Source: Yoonia sp. G8-12
Lineage (GTDB): Bacteria; Pseudomonadota; Alphaproteobacteria; Rhodobacterales; Rhodobacteraceae
Direction of reading: 5' to 3'
Assembly (NCBI RefSeq): GCF_038443675.1
Contig: NZ_CP151762.1
Coordinates: 744,001-808,000 of the forward strand
Length of the DNA stretch: 64,000 nt
Position numbers and translations under genes: made by a program. Below the pieces are notes generated by a model. That model ran no database searches. It worked only from the letters and a program-made list of their open reading frames with translations, and was not told the origin of the DNA. Positions 45,159-54,378 of this stretch are shown piece after piece. How positions within the stretch are numbered: the first letter of the stretch is position 1; every line of letters starts with the position of its first letter.

Positions 45159-45617
45159 ATGATCGTCGAAATGATTCCCCTTGCTATTGGCGCGATCATC
45201 GTGGCCGCGATGTTGCTGGAAATCAAAACGGGGCGTATCCCGAACTGGCTCACACTATTGCCCTTCGTCTTGTTCGCGGTACTGTTGGGCGTGGCCGAGG
45301 ACCGCACGCCGCTTTACTGGCAAATGGCGCTTGCGGCGGGTGTGTTTTTGTTCGGAATCGTCATGTTCGCGATCGGCGGATCAGGGGCGGGCGCCGTAAA
45401 GCTGATGACAGGGGTTGCGCTTTTTGTGCCTGTGTCAAAGGCAGGCTATGCGGCGCTGGTTTTCCTTTTGGTGTTCTTCGTCAGTTCGTTCATTTTTGTG
45501 CAGTTGCGCAAAGCGTTCGGATCTGAGGACAGCTCATGGCATCTGATGGCAAAGCAGGTTTTGCCGCTGAGTTTTTCAATCGGGGTGGCGGGGCTTGCAG
45601 GGATGTTCCTGCTTTGA
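45159..45617 (+). CDS. A24 prepilin-peptidase-like membrane protein, catalytic residues missing
   Basis: A 152-residue membrane protein with about five helices resembling CpaA/TadV-type prepilin peptidases. The family pattern (D, four to six residues, IPN) reads LLEIKTGRIPNWLTLLP with Glu21 in the Asp position. The second catalytic motif GxGDxK reads GAGAVKLM with Ala79 replacing Asp. It is probably not a protease. No pilus or Flp genes lie nearby. It could be a remnant or a repurposed scaffold. Confidence 0.72.
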   Translation: MIVEMIPLAIGAIIVAAMLLEIKTGRIPNWLTLLPFVLFAVLLGVAEDRTPLYWQMALAAGVFLFGIVMFAIGGSGAGAVKLMTGVALFVPVSKAGYAALVFLLVFFVSSFIFVQLRKAFGSEDSSWHLMAKQVLPLSFSIGVAGLAGMFLL

Positions 45618-45721
45618 ATGAACTTTGGAGCGATTAACGAGCCAACCGCGTATCTGCACAAGGCAGATGCTTGATCCGTTCATTGGGGCTTGGCGCATGA
45701 TCTCCGCAGCGCTTTGGAAGC

Positions 45722-46009
45722 TCAGTCGCATTCAAACGTGAGCGACACTCGAGGGTAATTGCCCAAAATATAAGGCGGGCTAGTCTGCTCATAGTTTAGC
45801 GTCTCAACGCTGCCGCCCTGTGCGCTACAAAACGCATTTGCCTCCACGTATACCTCCGCCCGCAAGTTTCCCAACCCGGGCGCACCCGTCGCCTGTTGTT
45901 TCTCTATAACAAACTGATTTTGTCCGATCTGAATGACCCCGGTGTTGGATGCGCATGCGGAAAGCATCACCAGAGCGGTAGATATGAAAGTAATGCGTTT
46001 TTTTGACAT
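45722..46009 (-). CDS. Small lipoprotein
   Basis: A 95-residue exported lipoprotein: basic N-terminus (MSKKR), hydrophobic stretch and lipobox LSAC with the lipid-bearing Cys near residue 19 (ALVMLSACASNTG). The mature part has two more Cys (AFCSAQGG and FECD at the end), possibly a disulfide. Function unknown. The gene is more AT-rich than its surroundings. About 230 AT-rich bases separate it from tRNA-Gly, with a small AACACC/GGTGTT hairpin (46148-46165). Confidence 0.78.
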   Translation of the reverse strand: MSKKRITFISTALVMLSACASNTGVIQIGQNQFVIEKQQATGAPGLGNLRAEVYVEANAFCSAQGGSVETLNYEQTSPPYILGNYPRVSLTFECD

Positions 46010-46243
46010 GCAACGATCCGTAGCTCAAAGGTTAAGACGCCAATAAATTTTGTATTTCAACCAATTCTGTTTTTTATGATGTATGCAAAACAAATCAAGG
46101 GCAAGCTGCGCTGTGATGATGTTGAGGTCTTTCACAGTGTGATGTCAAACACCTTTCATGGTGTTGCGTTGTGCTAGCTATTTAAGGGCGGAAAAGGCGC
46201 GGAAAAATGAAAATCGCTTCAAAACAATAACTTAGGGGATACC

Positions 46244-46317
46244 TGGAGCGGGTAACGGGAATCGAACCCGTAACTGAAGCTTGGGAAGCTTTCGTGATAC
46301 CTTTTCACCATACCCGC
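46244..46317 (-). tRNA. tRNA-Gly (anticodon CCC)
   Basis: A 74-base cloverleaf on the minus strand with CCA encoded (TGG at 46244-46246). The acceptor arm GCGGGTA pairs with TACCCGC, the D-arm is GTGA/TCAC, the anticodon loop TTCCCAA gives CCC, and the T-arm has GGTTCGATTCC. The first anticodon-stem pair is an A-C mismatch. Confidence 0.95.
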
Positions 46318-46365
46318 GCCGATGTCTTAGCCGTAATTGTGCGGCCGCGCGCCGTCAAGCGGCAA

Positions 46366-48402
46366 TCAACGCGGCCTGCGCCGTCTGCGCCCGCCATCAC
46401 CGCCGCCGCCCTGATTGTGGTTCACCTGCGGGATCACCACGATGCTGTTGAGGATCGGGAACGGTTCCACCGCGTTGGGGATGTTCGAGGCGTTCACGAA
46501 ATGCTCTTGAAAGCGCGGCTCGATGGCGGTTTCGATCTTGTGGATATTGTGCACGGTCTCTTCGATTTCGCGCCGCGCATCGGTGTTCAAAAGCGCGATC
46601 CGCGCGCCGGTTCCCGCCGCGTTGCCAGCACTTGTGACCTTATCCAGTGGCGCATCAGGGATCATGCCTAGCACCATCGCGTGTTTGGGGCTGATATGCG
46701 CGCCAAAGGCACCGGCCAGCACGACGCGGTCCACTTTATCGACGCCGAATTTATCCATCAGCAGGCGTGCGCCGGAATAAAGGGCGGCCTTGGCCATCTG
46801 GATTTGCCGGATGTCGGTGTTGGTCACGGTAATCTTTGGCCCGCCGTTTTCGGTGCCATCATAAAGCAGGTAGGAATTCGTGCGCCCGTCGGCAAAGCAA
46901 TTGGGCGATCCGGTTTGTTCCGCCGACCCGATCAGGCCGGGGCCATCGACGATACCCGCCAGCCGCATCTCGGCGATCACCTCGATAATGCCGGACCCGC
47001 AGATGCCCGTGATCCCCGTTTGCGCGATGGCCGCGTCAAAGCCGTCTTCATCGGACCAGATATCGCTTCCGATCACCTGAAAACGGGGCAGTTTGGTTTC
47101 GGGGTTGATTTCCACATGTTCAATCGCACCAGGGGCGGCGCGCTGGCCCGAGCTGATCTGCGCACCCTCAAAGGCGGGGCCAGTGGGTGAGGAGCAGGCA
47201 AGCACCTTTTCCTTGTTCCCCAGCAGGATTTCCGCATTGGTACCTACGTCCACGACCAGCACGAGGTCTTCGGATTTATCCGGTGCTTCGGACAGGGCAA
47301 CCGCCGCCGCGTCCGCACCCACATGTCCTGCGATACAAGGCAGCAGATAGACCCGCGCCGCAGGATGCAGGTTCAGGTCAAGCTCGGTCGCGCGCAGCGA
47401 GATGGATTCGGACGTGGCCAGCGCAAAGGGCGCTTGCCCCAATTCATAGGCGTCGATCCCTAAGAACAGGTGGTGCATCACAGGGTTGCAAACAAACACC
47501 GCGTCCATGATCAGATTGCGGTCGATCCCCGCCTCTGACGCGATTTGCACGAAAAGCGCGTTCATGCCTTCGCGCACCGCTTTGGTCATTTCGTCTGATC
47601 CGGTGGGGTTCATCATCCCGTAACTCACGCGGCTCATCAGGTCTTCGCCAAAGCGGATTTGCGGGTTCATAATGCCGGATGAGGCGACAACCTCGCCTGA
47701 TTGCAGATCGCACAGGTGGGCGGCAATCGTGGTGGAGCCCAGATCAACCGCCAGCCCGTAAAGCGTGCCTTCATAAAAGCCCGGCCAGATCTGGATGATC
47801 CGCGGGCTGAACACCGCATCACCCAGATGGACGGCAACGGTGACTTTCCATTCCCCTTTGCGCAGCGCCTTTTGAAGGGTTTTGAGAACCCCAAGATCGG
47901 CCTCAAGCGCGGGCAGGTCCCAATCCTTGCGCAGTGCCGCCACCAGCCGTTCCAGATCGCCCGACGGGTCATGCATATCCGGTTCGGCCACTTCGACGTA
48001 ATAAAGCTTGGTCGAGGGGTTCATGACGATATCGCGCGCCTCGGCGCGTTTGCGCACGACTTGTTTGTGCACCTGGCTTTCGGCGGGCACGTCGATCACC
48101 ACATCGCTTTGGATCGTTGCCTGACAGCCCAGCCGCCGGCCCTTTTTCAGGCCGCGCTTGTCATCATAGCGTTGCTCGACACTGTTCCAGTTCGATAGTG
48201 CTGTATCCGCCACCGTCACCCCATGTTTGGAAAATTCGCCATAAGACGGCGTGATCTGGCATTTTGAACAGATGCCGCGCCCGCCGCACACGCTATCAAG
48301 ATCGACGCCCAGTTGCCGTGCGGCCGTCAGGACAGGGGTGCCAACGGGAAAGTTGCCCCGTTTGCCGGAAGGGGTAAAAATAACGAGTGGGTCTTTGGAC
48401 AT
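46366..48402 (-). CDS. ASKHA-domain ferredoxin protein (RACo-like corrinoid activator, DUF4445)
   Basis: A 678-residue protein. An N-terminal 2Fe-2S ferredoxin domain has the Cys pattern SVCGGRGICSKCQ near residues 38-50 and a last ligand in RRLGCQA near residue 92. An ASKHA ATPase-like core follows, with LYGLAVDLGSTTIAAHL near residue 215 and LVLVVDVGTNAEILLGNKEKVL near residue 380. The chain ends in GGGGDGGRRRRRPR. The family includes activators that reduce the corrinoid of B12-dependent methyltransferases. No methyltransferase or corrinoid protein gene is adjacent, so the partner is unknown. tRNA-Gly follows 48 bases downstream. Confidence 0.88.
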   Translation of the reverse strand: MSKDPLVIFTPSGKRGNFPVGTPVLTAARQLGVDLDSVCGGRGICSKCQITPSYGEFSKHGVTVADTALSNWNSVEQRYDDKRGLKKGRRLGCQATIQSDVVIDVPAESQVHKQVVRKRAEARDIVMNPSTKLYYVEVAEPDMHDPSGDLERLVAALRKDWDLPALEADLGVLKTLQKALRKGEWKVTVAVHLGDAVFSPRIIQIWPGFYEGTLYGLAVDLGSTTIAAHLCDLQSGEVVASSGIMNPQIRFGEDLMSRVSYGMMNPTGSDEMTKAVREGMNALFVQIASEAGIDRNLIMDAVFVCNPVMHHLFLGIDAYELGQAPFALATSESISLRATELDLNLHPAARVYLLPCIAGHVGADAAAVALSEAPDKSEDLVLVVDVGTNAEILLGNKEKVLACSSPTGPAFEGAQISSGQRAAPGAIEHVEINPETKLPRFQVIGSDIWSDEDGFDAAIAQTGITGICGSGIIEVIAEMRLAGIVDGPGLIGSAEQTGSPNCFADGRTNSYLLYDGTENGGPKITVTNTDIRQIQMAKAALYSGARLLMDKFGVDKVDRVVLAGAFGAHISPKHAMVLGMIPDAPLDKVTSAGNAAGTGARIALLNTDARREIEETVHNIHKIETAIEPRFQEHFVNASNIPNAVEPFPILNSIVVIPQVNHNQGGGGDGGRRRRRPR

Positions 48403-48495
48403 GATGCGCGCCTGTTTGTTCTTGGGGCGAATGTAGCGTCTGCGCGTGCAATGAGAAGGCCCGTATCCGTCATAATAACTATGAGCAGCGGCATG

Positions 48496-49179
48496 CTATT
48501 GCAGCACGTCCGTCCCCAAGAGCCAAACCGACAAAGGCACCGGCAATGTGGCGAGAATAATTGTCAAAACTGCAAACTGTGTCTGGAACAAACGGCTCAG
48601 GCCGCCCGCCAGCATGATCCCCCCACCGCCGCCCAAAGCCACATTGCCCGGCAGGTTGATGGCAAGGCCAAGCGTGACATAGCGATAGTTGCAAAAGATC
48701 GGTGCAAGCCACCCCGGCAACCGGTCTTGCATCGCTTTCAGCCGGTCCGCACGCGGGGTGTCCTGGATCCCCTGCAGCAGACGGGCGACGCGCGTCAGAT
48801 AGAGGTCCTCACACCAGCCAATCAGCCGCGCCAGTGGCACATATTGCCCGAAACAGAATGCCAACGTTAAACCGCACACCGTGGCCAGATATACCATCGG
48901 TGCCGCCTTTGCGCCTTCCAGCGCCAAGATCGCGATGCCGATCTCAATCCCCGGAACGAAGGGCAGCGCCAGCAAGATTGCGTAGCCGACCATGACCGTA
49001 ATCAGCAGCCCGGTCATCATGCGCGCCGCTTCGTCGGTTTCGAAGAGGGCGATTTTCGCCATCAGGAAATCAACCCCCAGTTTGGCCAGATAGACCAGCA
49101 CAAACACGACCAGCAGCTTGGATGCGATGCGCCCGAACCGTTTGGCCGCAGTCCTGATCCTCGCGCTGCTCTTTGTCAT
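48496..49179 (-). CDS. Conserved multi-pass membrane protein
   Basis: A 227-residue protein with about five hydrophobic segments (LLVVFVLVYLAKLGV, LITVMVGYAILLALPFVPG, APMVYLATVCGLTLAFCFG, the Gly-rich NLPGNVALGGGGGIMLAGG, and AVLTIILATLPVPLSVWLL). It resembles SNARE-associated/VTT-like or small export-type membrane proteins, but I do not assign a function. The start at 49179 (MTKSSARIRT) is preferred over 49215. Divergent from guaB. Confidence 0.72.
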   Translation of the reverse strand: MTKSSARIRTAAKRFGRIASKLLVVFVLVYLAKLGVDFLMAKIALFETDEAARMMTGLLITVMVGYAILLALPFVPGIEIGIAILALEGAKAAPMVYLATVCGLTLAFCFGQYVPLARLIGWCEDLYLTRVARLLQGIQDTPRADRLKAMQDRLPGWLAPIFCNYRYVTLGLAINLPGNVALGGGGGIMLAGGLSRLFQTQFAVLTIILATLPVPLSVWLLGTDVLQ

Positions 49180-49303
49180 ATGGCACACCGTGCTCGCATT
49201 CGTGCGCGCCCACAAGCGTGGTTTTGCAGAACTTAGGCCTTTCGGTCCTTAAATATCCATGCGATAGGGACGTGCCAACGATACCACCCAAGGAGACTGG
49301 TTG

Positions 49304-50752
49304 ATGGAGATTCGCGAGGCACTTACCTTTGATGATGTTTTGTTGGTGCCGGGGGCGTCGAGCGTGCTGCCGTCAACGGCCGACACGCGCACCCGTGTGA
49401 CCCAATCCATCAGCATGAATATCCCGCTTTTGTCCAGCGCGATGGATACCGTGACCGAAAGCCGCATGGCGATTGCAATGGCGCAGGCCGGCGGCATTGG
49501 TGTGTTGCACAAGAACCTGAACATCGCAGATCAGGCCAAGGAAATCCGCAGGGTCAAACGCTTTGTGTCGGGCACGGTCTATAACCCTGTCACCCTACGC
49601 CCCGATCAGACGCTGGCCGATGCCAAGGCCTTGATGGAGCGCTACCGCATCACCGGTTTCCCCGTAGTGGGCGAAAGCGGCAAGGTTGTTGGCATCGTCA
49701 CCAACCGCGACATGCGCTTTGCCCAAGATGATAACACACCGGTCAGCGTGATGATGACGACCGATAATCTGGCCATTCTGCACGAACCTGCCGATCTGGA
49801 TGAGGCGCGCTCATTGATGCAGGCGCGCCGGATCGAAAAGCTGTTGATCACCGACGGCAAAGGCAAGCTGACGGGGCTGCTGACGCTCAAAGACAGCGAG
49901 CAGGCGGTGTTGAACCCGATGGCCTGCAAGGACGGTCTGGGGCGTTTGCGTGTTGCCGCGGCGTCCGGCGTTGGTGATGCAGGGTTTGAGCGGACACAGG
50001 CGCTTGTGGATGCAGGCGTTGATATGATCGTGATTGATACCGCGCACGGCCATTCCGAAGGTGTGGCCAAAGCGGTGGAACGCGCCAAGATGCTGTCGAA
50101 CGAAGTTCAGATCGTGGCAGGCAATATCGCCACGGGCGAAGCCGCAAAGGCGCTGATCGGTGCGGGTGCAGATGCGGTAAAGGTCGGCATCGGGCCCGGT
50201 TCGATCTGTACGACGCGGATGGTGGCGGGTGTCGGTGTGCCGCAGTTGACCGCGATCATTGATTGTGCGGCAGGTGCGGGTGACGTGCCTGTGATTGCCG
50301 ATGGTGGCATCAAATTCTCGGGCGATTTTGCCAAGGCGATTGCAGCGGGTGCATCTTGCGCCATGGTGGGTTCCATGATCGCGGGCACCGATGAAAGCCC
50401 CGGCGAGGTGATCCTGTATCAGGGCCGTTCGTTCAAATCCTACCGCGGTATGGGCAGCCTTGGGGCGATGGCCAGCGGCTCGGCCGACCGCTATTTCCAG
50501 AAAGAGGCCGCCAGCGATAAACTTGTGCCTGAAGGGATTGAGGGGCAGGTGCCTTATAAGGGTTCGGCCCATGCGGTCGTGCACCAGTTGGTGGGCGGTC
50601 TGCGTGCGGCGATGGGCTATACCGGCTGTGCGACGATTGACGAGATGCGCAAGAATTGCACGTTTGTGAAAATCACCGGTGCGGGCCTGAAAGAAAGCCA
50701 TGTCCATGACGTGCAAATCACGCGCGAAAGCCCGAACTATCGGGTTGGCTAG
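49304..50752 (+). CDS. guaB: Inosine-5'-monophosphate dehydrogenase
   Basis: NAD-dependent oxidation of IMP to XMP, the committed step to GMP. The 482-residue protein has EALTFDDVLLVP at the N-terminus, two CBS domains (about residues 95-205) and the catalytic Cys loop GIGPGSICTTRMVAGVGVPQ near residue 300, followed by ADGGIKFSGDFAKA. ATG 49304 has AGGAG nine bases upstream; a TTG at 49301 is less likely. rsmB follows after six bases. Confidence 0.97.
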   Translation: MEIREALTFDDVLLVPGASSVLPSTADTRTRVTQSISMNIPLLSSAMDTVTESRMAIAMAQAGGIGVLHKNLNIADQAKEIRRVKRFVSGTVYNPVTLRPDQTLADAKALMERYRITGFPVVGESGKVVGIVTNRDMRFAQDDNTPVSVMMTTDNLAILHEPADLDEARSLMQARRIEKLLITDGKGKLTGLLTLKDSEQAVLNPMACKDGLGRLRVAAASGVGDAGFERTQALVDAGVDMIVIDTAHGHSEGVAKAVERAKMLSNEVQIVAGNIATGEAAKALIGAGADAVKVGIGPGSICTTRMVAGVGVPQLTAIIDCAAGAGDVPVIADGGIKFSGDFAKAIAAGASCAMVGSMIAGTDESPGEVILYQGRSFKSYRGMGSLGAMASGSADRYFQKEAASDKLVPEGIEGQVPYKGSAHAVVHQLVGGLRAAMGYTGCATIDEMRKNCTFVKITGAGLKESHVHDVQITRESPNYRVG

Positions 50753-50758
50753 GGTACC

Positions 50759-51919
50759 ATGACCCCCGGCGCACGCGTGGCCGCCGCAATTGCGGTGTTG
50801 GATCAAATTCAGGGCGGGGCCGCCGCAGAGCAGGCCCTGACCGCTTGGGCGCGGGGAAGCCGCTTTGCGGGGTCCAAAGACCGCGCGGCCGTGCGCGATC
50901 ACGTCTTTGATGTGCTGCGCGCCAAACGGTCGCTGGGTGATGGAACAGGCCGTGATCTGATGCAGCGGTTGGCCCAGCGTGAGGGCTGGATCATCGAGGA
51001 TCTGTTTTCCGGCGATGGCCATGCGCCTGACCCCCTCACGCCACAAGAAATCGACGCACTTGCCGCACCACTGGCGCTGTCCGACGCCGCGCGATGTGAT
51101 CTGCCTGACTGGCTGTGGCCGCTTTGGCAGGACAGTCTGGGGGATCGCGCCGAGACGGTTGCAAAGGTCCAGCAAGGCCGCGCTGACGTATTTTTGCGCG
51201 TCAACATGCGCAGGGGATCAGTCGCAGAGGCCGTGAATACATTGGCCAAGGATGACGTATCGGTCGTGGCACATCCGACCGTTGCGGGCTGTTTGCGCGT
51301 TGTCGCAAATCCGCGCCGTGTGAAAACCTCTGCCGCGTATCTGTCGGGTCTGGTCGAATTGCAGGATGCGGCCTCGCAAGAGGCGGTGCGCCGCGTTGCC
51401 GTTCCGGACGGCGCGCGCGTTCTGGACTATTGTGCCGGTGGCGGCGGCAAGGCGCTGGGTTTCGCAGATCTCTATCAGGCAAAGGTTTTTGCCCACGATA
51501 TCGCCCCCCAGCGCATGCGCGATCTGCCGGCACGCGCGGCGCGGGCCGGGGTGACGATCACGACCCTTGCCAGCGACGGCTTGGGGGCGTTGCCGAAATT
51601 TGACGTGGTGTTTTGTGACGCGCCTTGCACCGGCAGCGGAACATGGCGCCGTGCACCGGACGCAAAATGGCGGTTGATGTCGAAAGATCTGGCTGCTGTG
51701 ATGCAATCACAGGGTGAAGTTCTTGCATGTGCCGCCCCCCTTGTCGCACAGGGTGGGCAGTTGGTTTATGCGACCTGTTCAATACTTGCCGACGAGAATA
51801 CCGAGACTGTCAAAACCTTCTGCAATGCCTATCCTGAATGGCACATCGTTGAGGAAAACCAACGCCTGCCCGACGCGGACGGCGATGGGTTTTACACCTG
51901 CACTCTACACCGAAGATAA
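50759..51919 (+). CDS. rsmB: RsmB-type rRNA (cytosine-C5) methyltransferase
   Basis: SAM-dependent RNA m5C methyltransferase of the NOL1/NOP2/Sun family, probably acting on 16S rRNA C967. 386 residues: an N-terminal NusB-like helical part, the SAM site VLDYCAGGGGKALGFA near residue 222, VVFCDAPCTGSGTWRRAPD near residue 283 and the catalytic Cys motif YATCS near residue 340. Six bases after guaB, same operon. Close paralogues (RsmF) cannot be wholly excluded. Confidence 0.88.
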   Translation: MTPGARVAAAIAVLDQIQGGAAAEQALTAWARGSRFAGSKDRAAVRDHVFDVLRAKRSLGDGTGRDLMQRLAQREGWIIEDLFSGDGHAPDPLTPQEIDALAAPLALSDAARCDLPDWLWPLWQDSLGDRAETVAKVQQGRADVFLRVNMRRGSVAEAVNTLAKDDVSVVAHPTVAGCLRVVANPRRVKTSAAYLSGLVELQDAASQEAVRRVAVPDGARVLDYCAGGGGKALGFADLYQAKVFAHDIAPQRMRDLPARAARAGVTITTLASDGLGALPKFDVVFCDAPCTGSGTWRRAPDAKWRLMSKDLAAVMQSQGEVLACAAPLVAQGGQLVYATCSILADENTETVKTFCNAYPEWHIVEENQRLPDADGDGFYTCTLHRR

Positions 51920-52009
51920 TACAACCTAGAATTGCATACTACTTTGTGCTATCAAGCGTTAAGGTTAACTTAAACGTTCTGCGTTTAGCATGGGTTGTTG
52001 TAGCGTAAG

Positions 52010-54361
52010 GTGTGTTCATTGCCGTTTGATCAGTCGTTTGAAACGCAGCGGCCCAAGGTGCCAGCAGGGCTACCGCCCTTGGTGCATTTGCTCGCAGCGG
52101 GGTGTGTGTGCATCGCCGTGGCCATCGCTATGCCAGTCCCGTCGCTCTATTTTGGCTTTGCCATTTGCGGCGGCATTTTGATTCTGACAGCGGGTTTCGT
52201 GGGTATTGCGCGAAAACGCGATGCGCGGGCGTCAAAGCGGCTGCGCGCGGTGGCAGATATGATCATCGCGCATGACACGGGCGTGGGTTTTGTGACGGAC
52301 CAGAGTGGGCTGATCCGCCATGCCAACGCAGGGGCAAACGACCGGTTTGGCGCGACTGAAGGGACCAGTCTTGCGCAGGTGCTTGGAACGATGTTGGCCA
52401 ATCCGGCCAGCGTGCTGGCGCAGATCATTGCGCAGGCACATGCGACCGGGGCAAAGACCGAAGACATCGTGACACGCGGCGGGCATTTCCGCCTGCGTGT
52501 TTTGATCATGGGTGAAGCGTGCCAGATTTGGTGGCTTGATGAACCCGGCGCCGCCGGACGGGGCGGCGCGGTGCGGCGCCAACCCGCAACATTCCCGATG
52601 CTGACTGTCGGGCCAAGTGATCAGATGATCCAGATGAACGATGGTTTTCGCGATCTGGTGGGAAAGACGTGTCACGCGCTGGAGGACGTTTTTGACGAGC
52701 TGCCGCTGCGCTCTGGCCATATCCATAGCCTGCGGGGATTGCAGGGCCAGACTGAGGTGTTGATCGCGATCACCGAAGGCAGCGACGAGACGCGTGATAT
52801 CTATATTCTGCCGGGTGGGTTGCCCATACTGACACCACCACAGTTCGAGCCCGGATGGGATGCCATTGAAAACCTGCCGGTGCCGCTTTTGAAAATTGCG
52901 CCCGATGGGGCGCTTTTGGCCTCGAACCGTGAGGCGCGCCAGCTTTTGAACATCGGGTCAACAAGCGGGCGTCAATTGGCAGATGTACTTGATGGACCAG
53001 GACGCCCCATCAACGATTGGCTTGCCGAAGCATTGGCAGGGCAGGCGGGCCATGTGTCACAGTTTCTGCACGGGCGCGGGGACCAACAAGATACCTTTGT
53101 CCAGGTCACGCTGAACACGGCGGGTGGCCCCGATGATTTGCATGTGATTGCCGTGCTCAATGATGTGACCGAGCTGAAAACGCTTGAGGCGCAATTCGTT
53201 CAAAGCCAGAAAATGCAGGCGATTGGCCAGTTGGCTGGCGGTGTTGCGCATGATTTCAACAATCTGCTGACCGCGATTTCGGGACATTGTGAGCTTTTGT
53301 TGTGCAATCACGATGAACATGACCGTGACTACAGCGACCTGATCCAGATCCATCAAAATACCAACCGCGCCGCCAGCCTTGTCGGGCAACTCTTGGCGTT
53401 TTCGCGCAAACAAACCTTGCAACCCCAGGCGCTTGATCTGCGCGATACGCTGTCAGACCTGACGCATTTGTTGAACCGGCTGGTGGGCGAGAAAGTGTCG
53501 CTTAAACTGGACCATGACCAGAAATTAGCGCGGATCAAGGCGGACAAACGCCAGCTTGAACAGGTTTTGATGAACTTGGTGGTGAATGCGCGCGATGCGA
53601 TGCAAGGCGCGGGTGAAATCCGGGTTGTTACCAAGAACACGCATCTGAAAAAGGCGATGCGCCGCGATCGCGCCACAGTGCCAGCGGGCGACTATGTTTT
53701 GGTCAAAGTAATCGACGAAGGACACGGTATTCCGGCAGACAAGCTGGAGAAAATCTTTGAACCCTTTGTGACAACAAAGCGCGTGGGCGAGGGAACAGGG
53801 CTGGGGCTGTCTACGGCTTACGGGATCATCAAACAGTCTGGTGGCTATATTTTTGTGGATAGCGAAGTGGGCGTGGGCGCTACTTTTTCACTGCTCTTCC
53901 CCAGCTATACGCCGAAGGAAGAAACCGTGGCACCTGTTGTCCCTGCGATAGCCAAACCGCTCAAAACCAGCGCTGAAGGCGTTGTTTTGCTGGTCGAGGA
54001 CGAAGCCCCGGTGCGCGCCTTCGCCGCCCGCGCCCTGCGGTTGCGCGGATATATCGTGCTTGAGGCGGATTGTGCCGAGACGGCGTTGGAGATGCTGGAA
54101 GACGATGAACTTCGCGTCGATATCTTTGTCACGGACGTGATTATGCCGGGTCAGGATGGCCCGACTTGGGTGCGTAAGGCACTGTTGAAACGTCCCGAAA
54201 CAAAGGTGGTGTTCGTGTCGGGCTATCCTGAAGATGCATTTGACGATGGGCAACCGCAGGTTCTTGGCGCGGCGTTTCTGCCCAAGCCTTTCTCTTTGAA
54301 AGATTTGACCGAAACGGTGCAAGAACAGCTATCGGGGGCCGCGACGCTCGCGCATGCCTGA
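52010..54361 (+). CDS. cckA: CckA-type hybrid sensor histidine kinase
   Basis: Bifunctional kinase/phosphatase feeding the ChpT-CtrA phosphorelay that controls cell cycle, motility and gene transfer in alphaproteobacteria. The 783-residue protein has two N-terminal membrane segments (about residues 20-65), PAS-like sensory regions, a HisKA domain with phospho-acceptor His414 (GGVAHDFNNLLTAISGHC), a HATPase domain (VVNARDAM, GTGLGLSTAYGIIKQSGG) and a C-terminal receiver with Asp709 (FVTDVIMPGQDG). The start is GTG 52010; a TTG at 52019 is possible. The domain order fits CckA well. Confidence 0.92.
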   Translation: MCSLPFDQSFETQRPKVPAGLPPLVHLLAAGCVCIAVAIAMPVPSLYFGFAICGGILILTAGFVGIARKRDARASKRLRAVADMIIAHDTGVGFVTDQSGLIRHANAGANDRFGATEGTSLAQVLGTMLANPASVLAQIIAQAHATGAKTEDIVTRGGHFRLRVLIMGEACQIWWLDEPGAAGRGGAVRRQPATFPMLTVGPSDQMIQMNDGFRDLVGKTCHALEDVFDELPLRSGHIHSLRGLQGQTEVLIAITEGSDETRDIYILPGGLPILTPPQFEPGWDAIENLPVPLLKIAPDGALLASNREARQLLNIGSTSGRQLADVLDGPGRPINDWLAEALAGQAGHVSQFLHGRGDQQDTFVQVTLNTAGGPDDLHVIAVLNDVTELKTLEAQFVQSQKMQAIGQLAGGVAHDFNNLLTAISGHCELLLCNHDEHDRDYSDLIQIHQNTNRAASLVGQLLAFSRKQTLQPQALDLRDTLSDLTHLLNRLVGEKVSLKLDHDQKLARIKADKRQLEQVLMNLVVNARDAMQGAGEIRVVTKNTHLKKAMRRDRATVPAGDYVLVKVIDEGHGIPADKLEKIFEPFVTTKRVGEGTGLGLSTAYGIIKQSGGYIFVDSEVGVGATFSLLFPSYTPKEETVAPVVPAIAKPLKTSAEGVVLLVEDEAPVRAFAARALRLRGYIVLEADCAETALEMLEDDELRVDIFVTDVIMPGQDGPTWVRKALLKRPETKVVFVSGYPEDAFDDGQPQVLGAAFLPKPFSLKDLTETVQEQLSGAATLAHA

Positions 54362-54378
54362 GCCGCGAAGGCGCAAGC

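Noticed and set aside
45653..45669. ATCTGC/GCAGAT hairpin after the A24-like gene
   Set aside because: Six pairs with no T tract; not distinguishable from chance.
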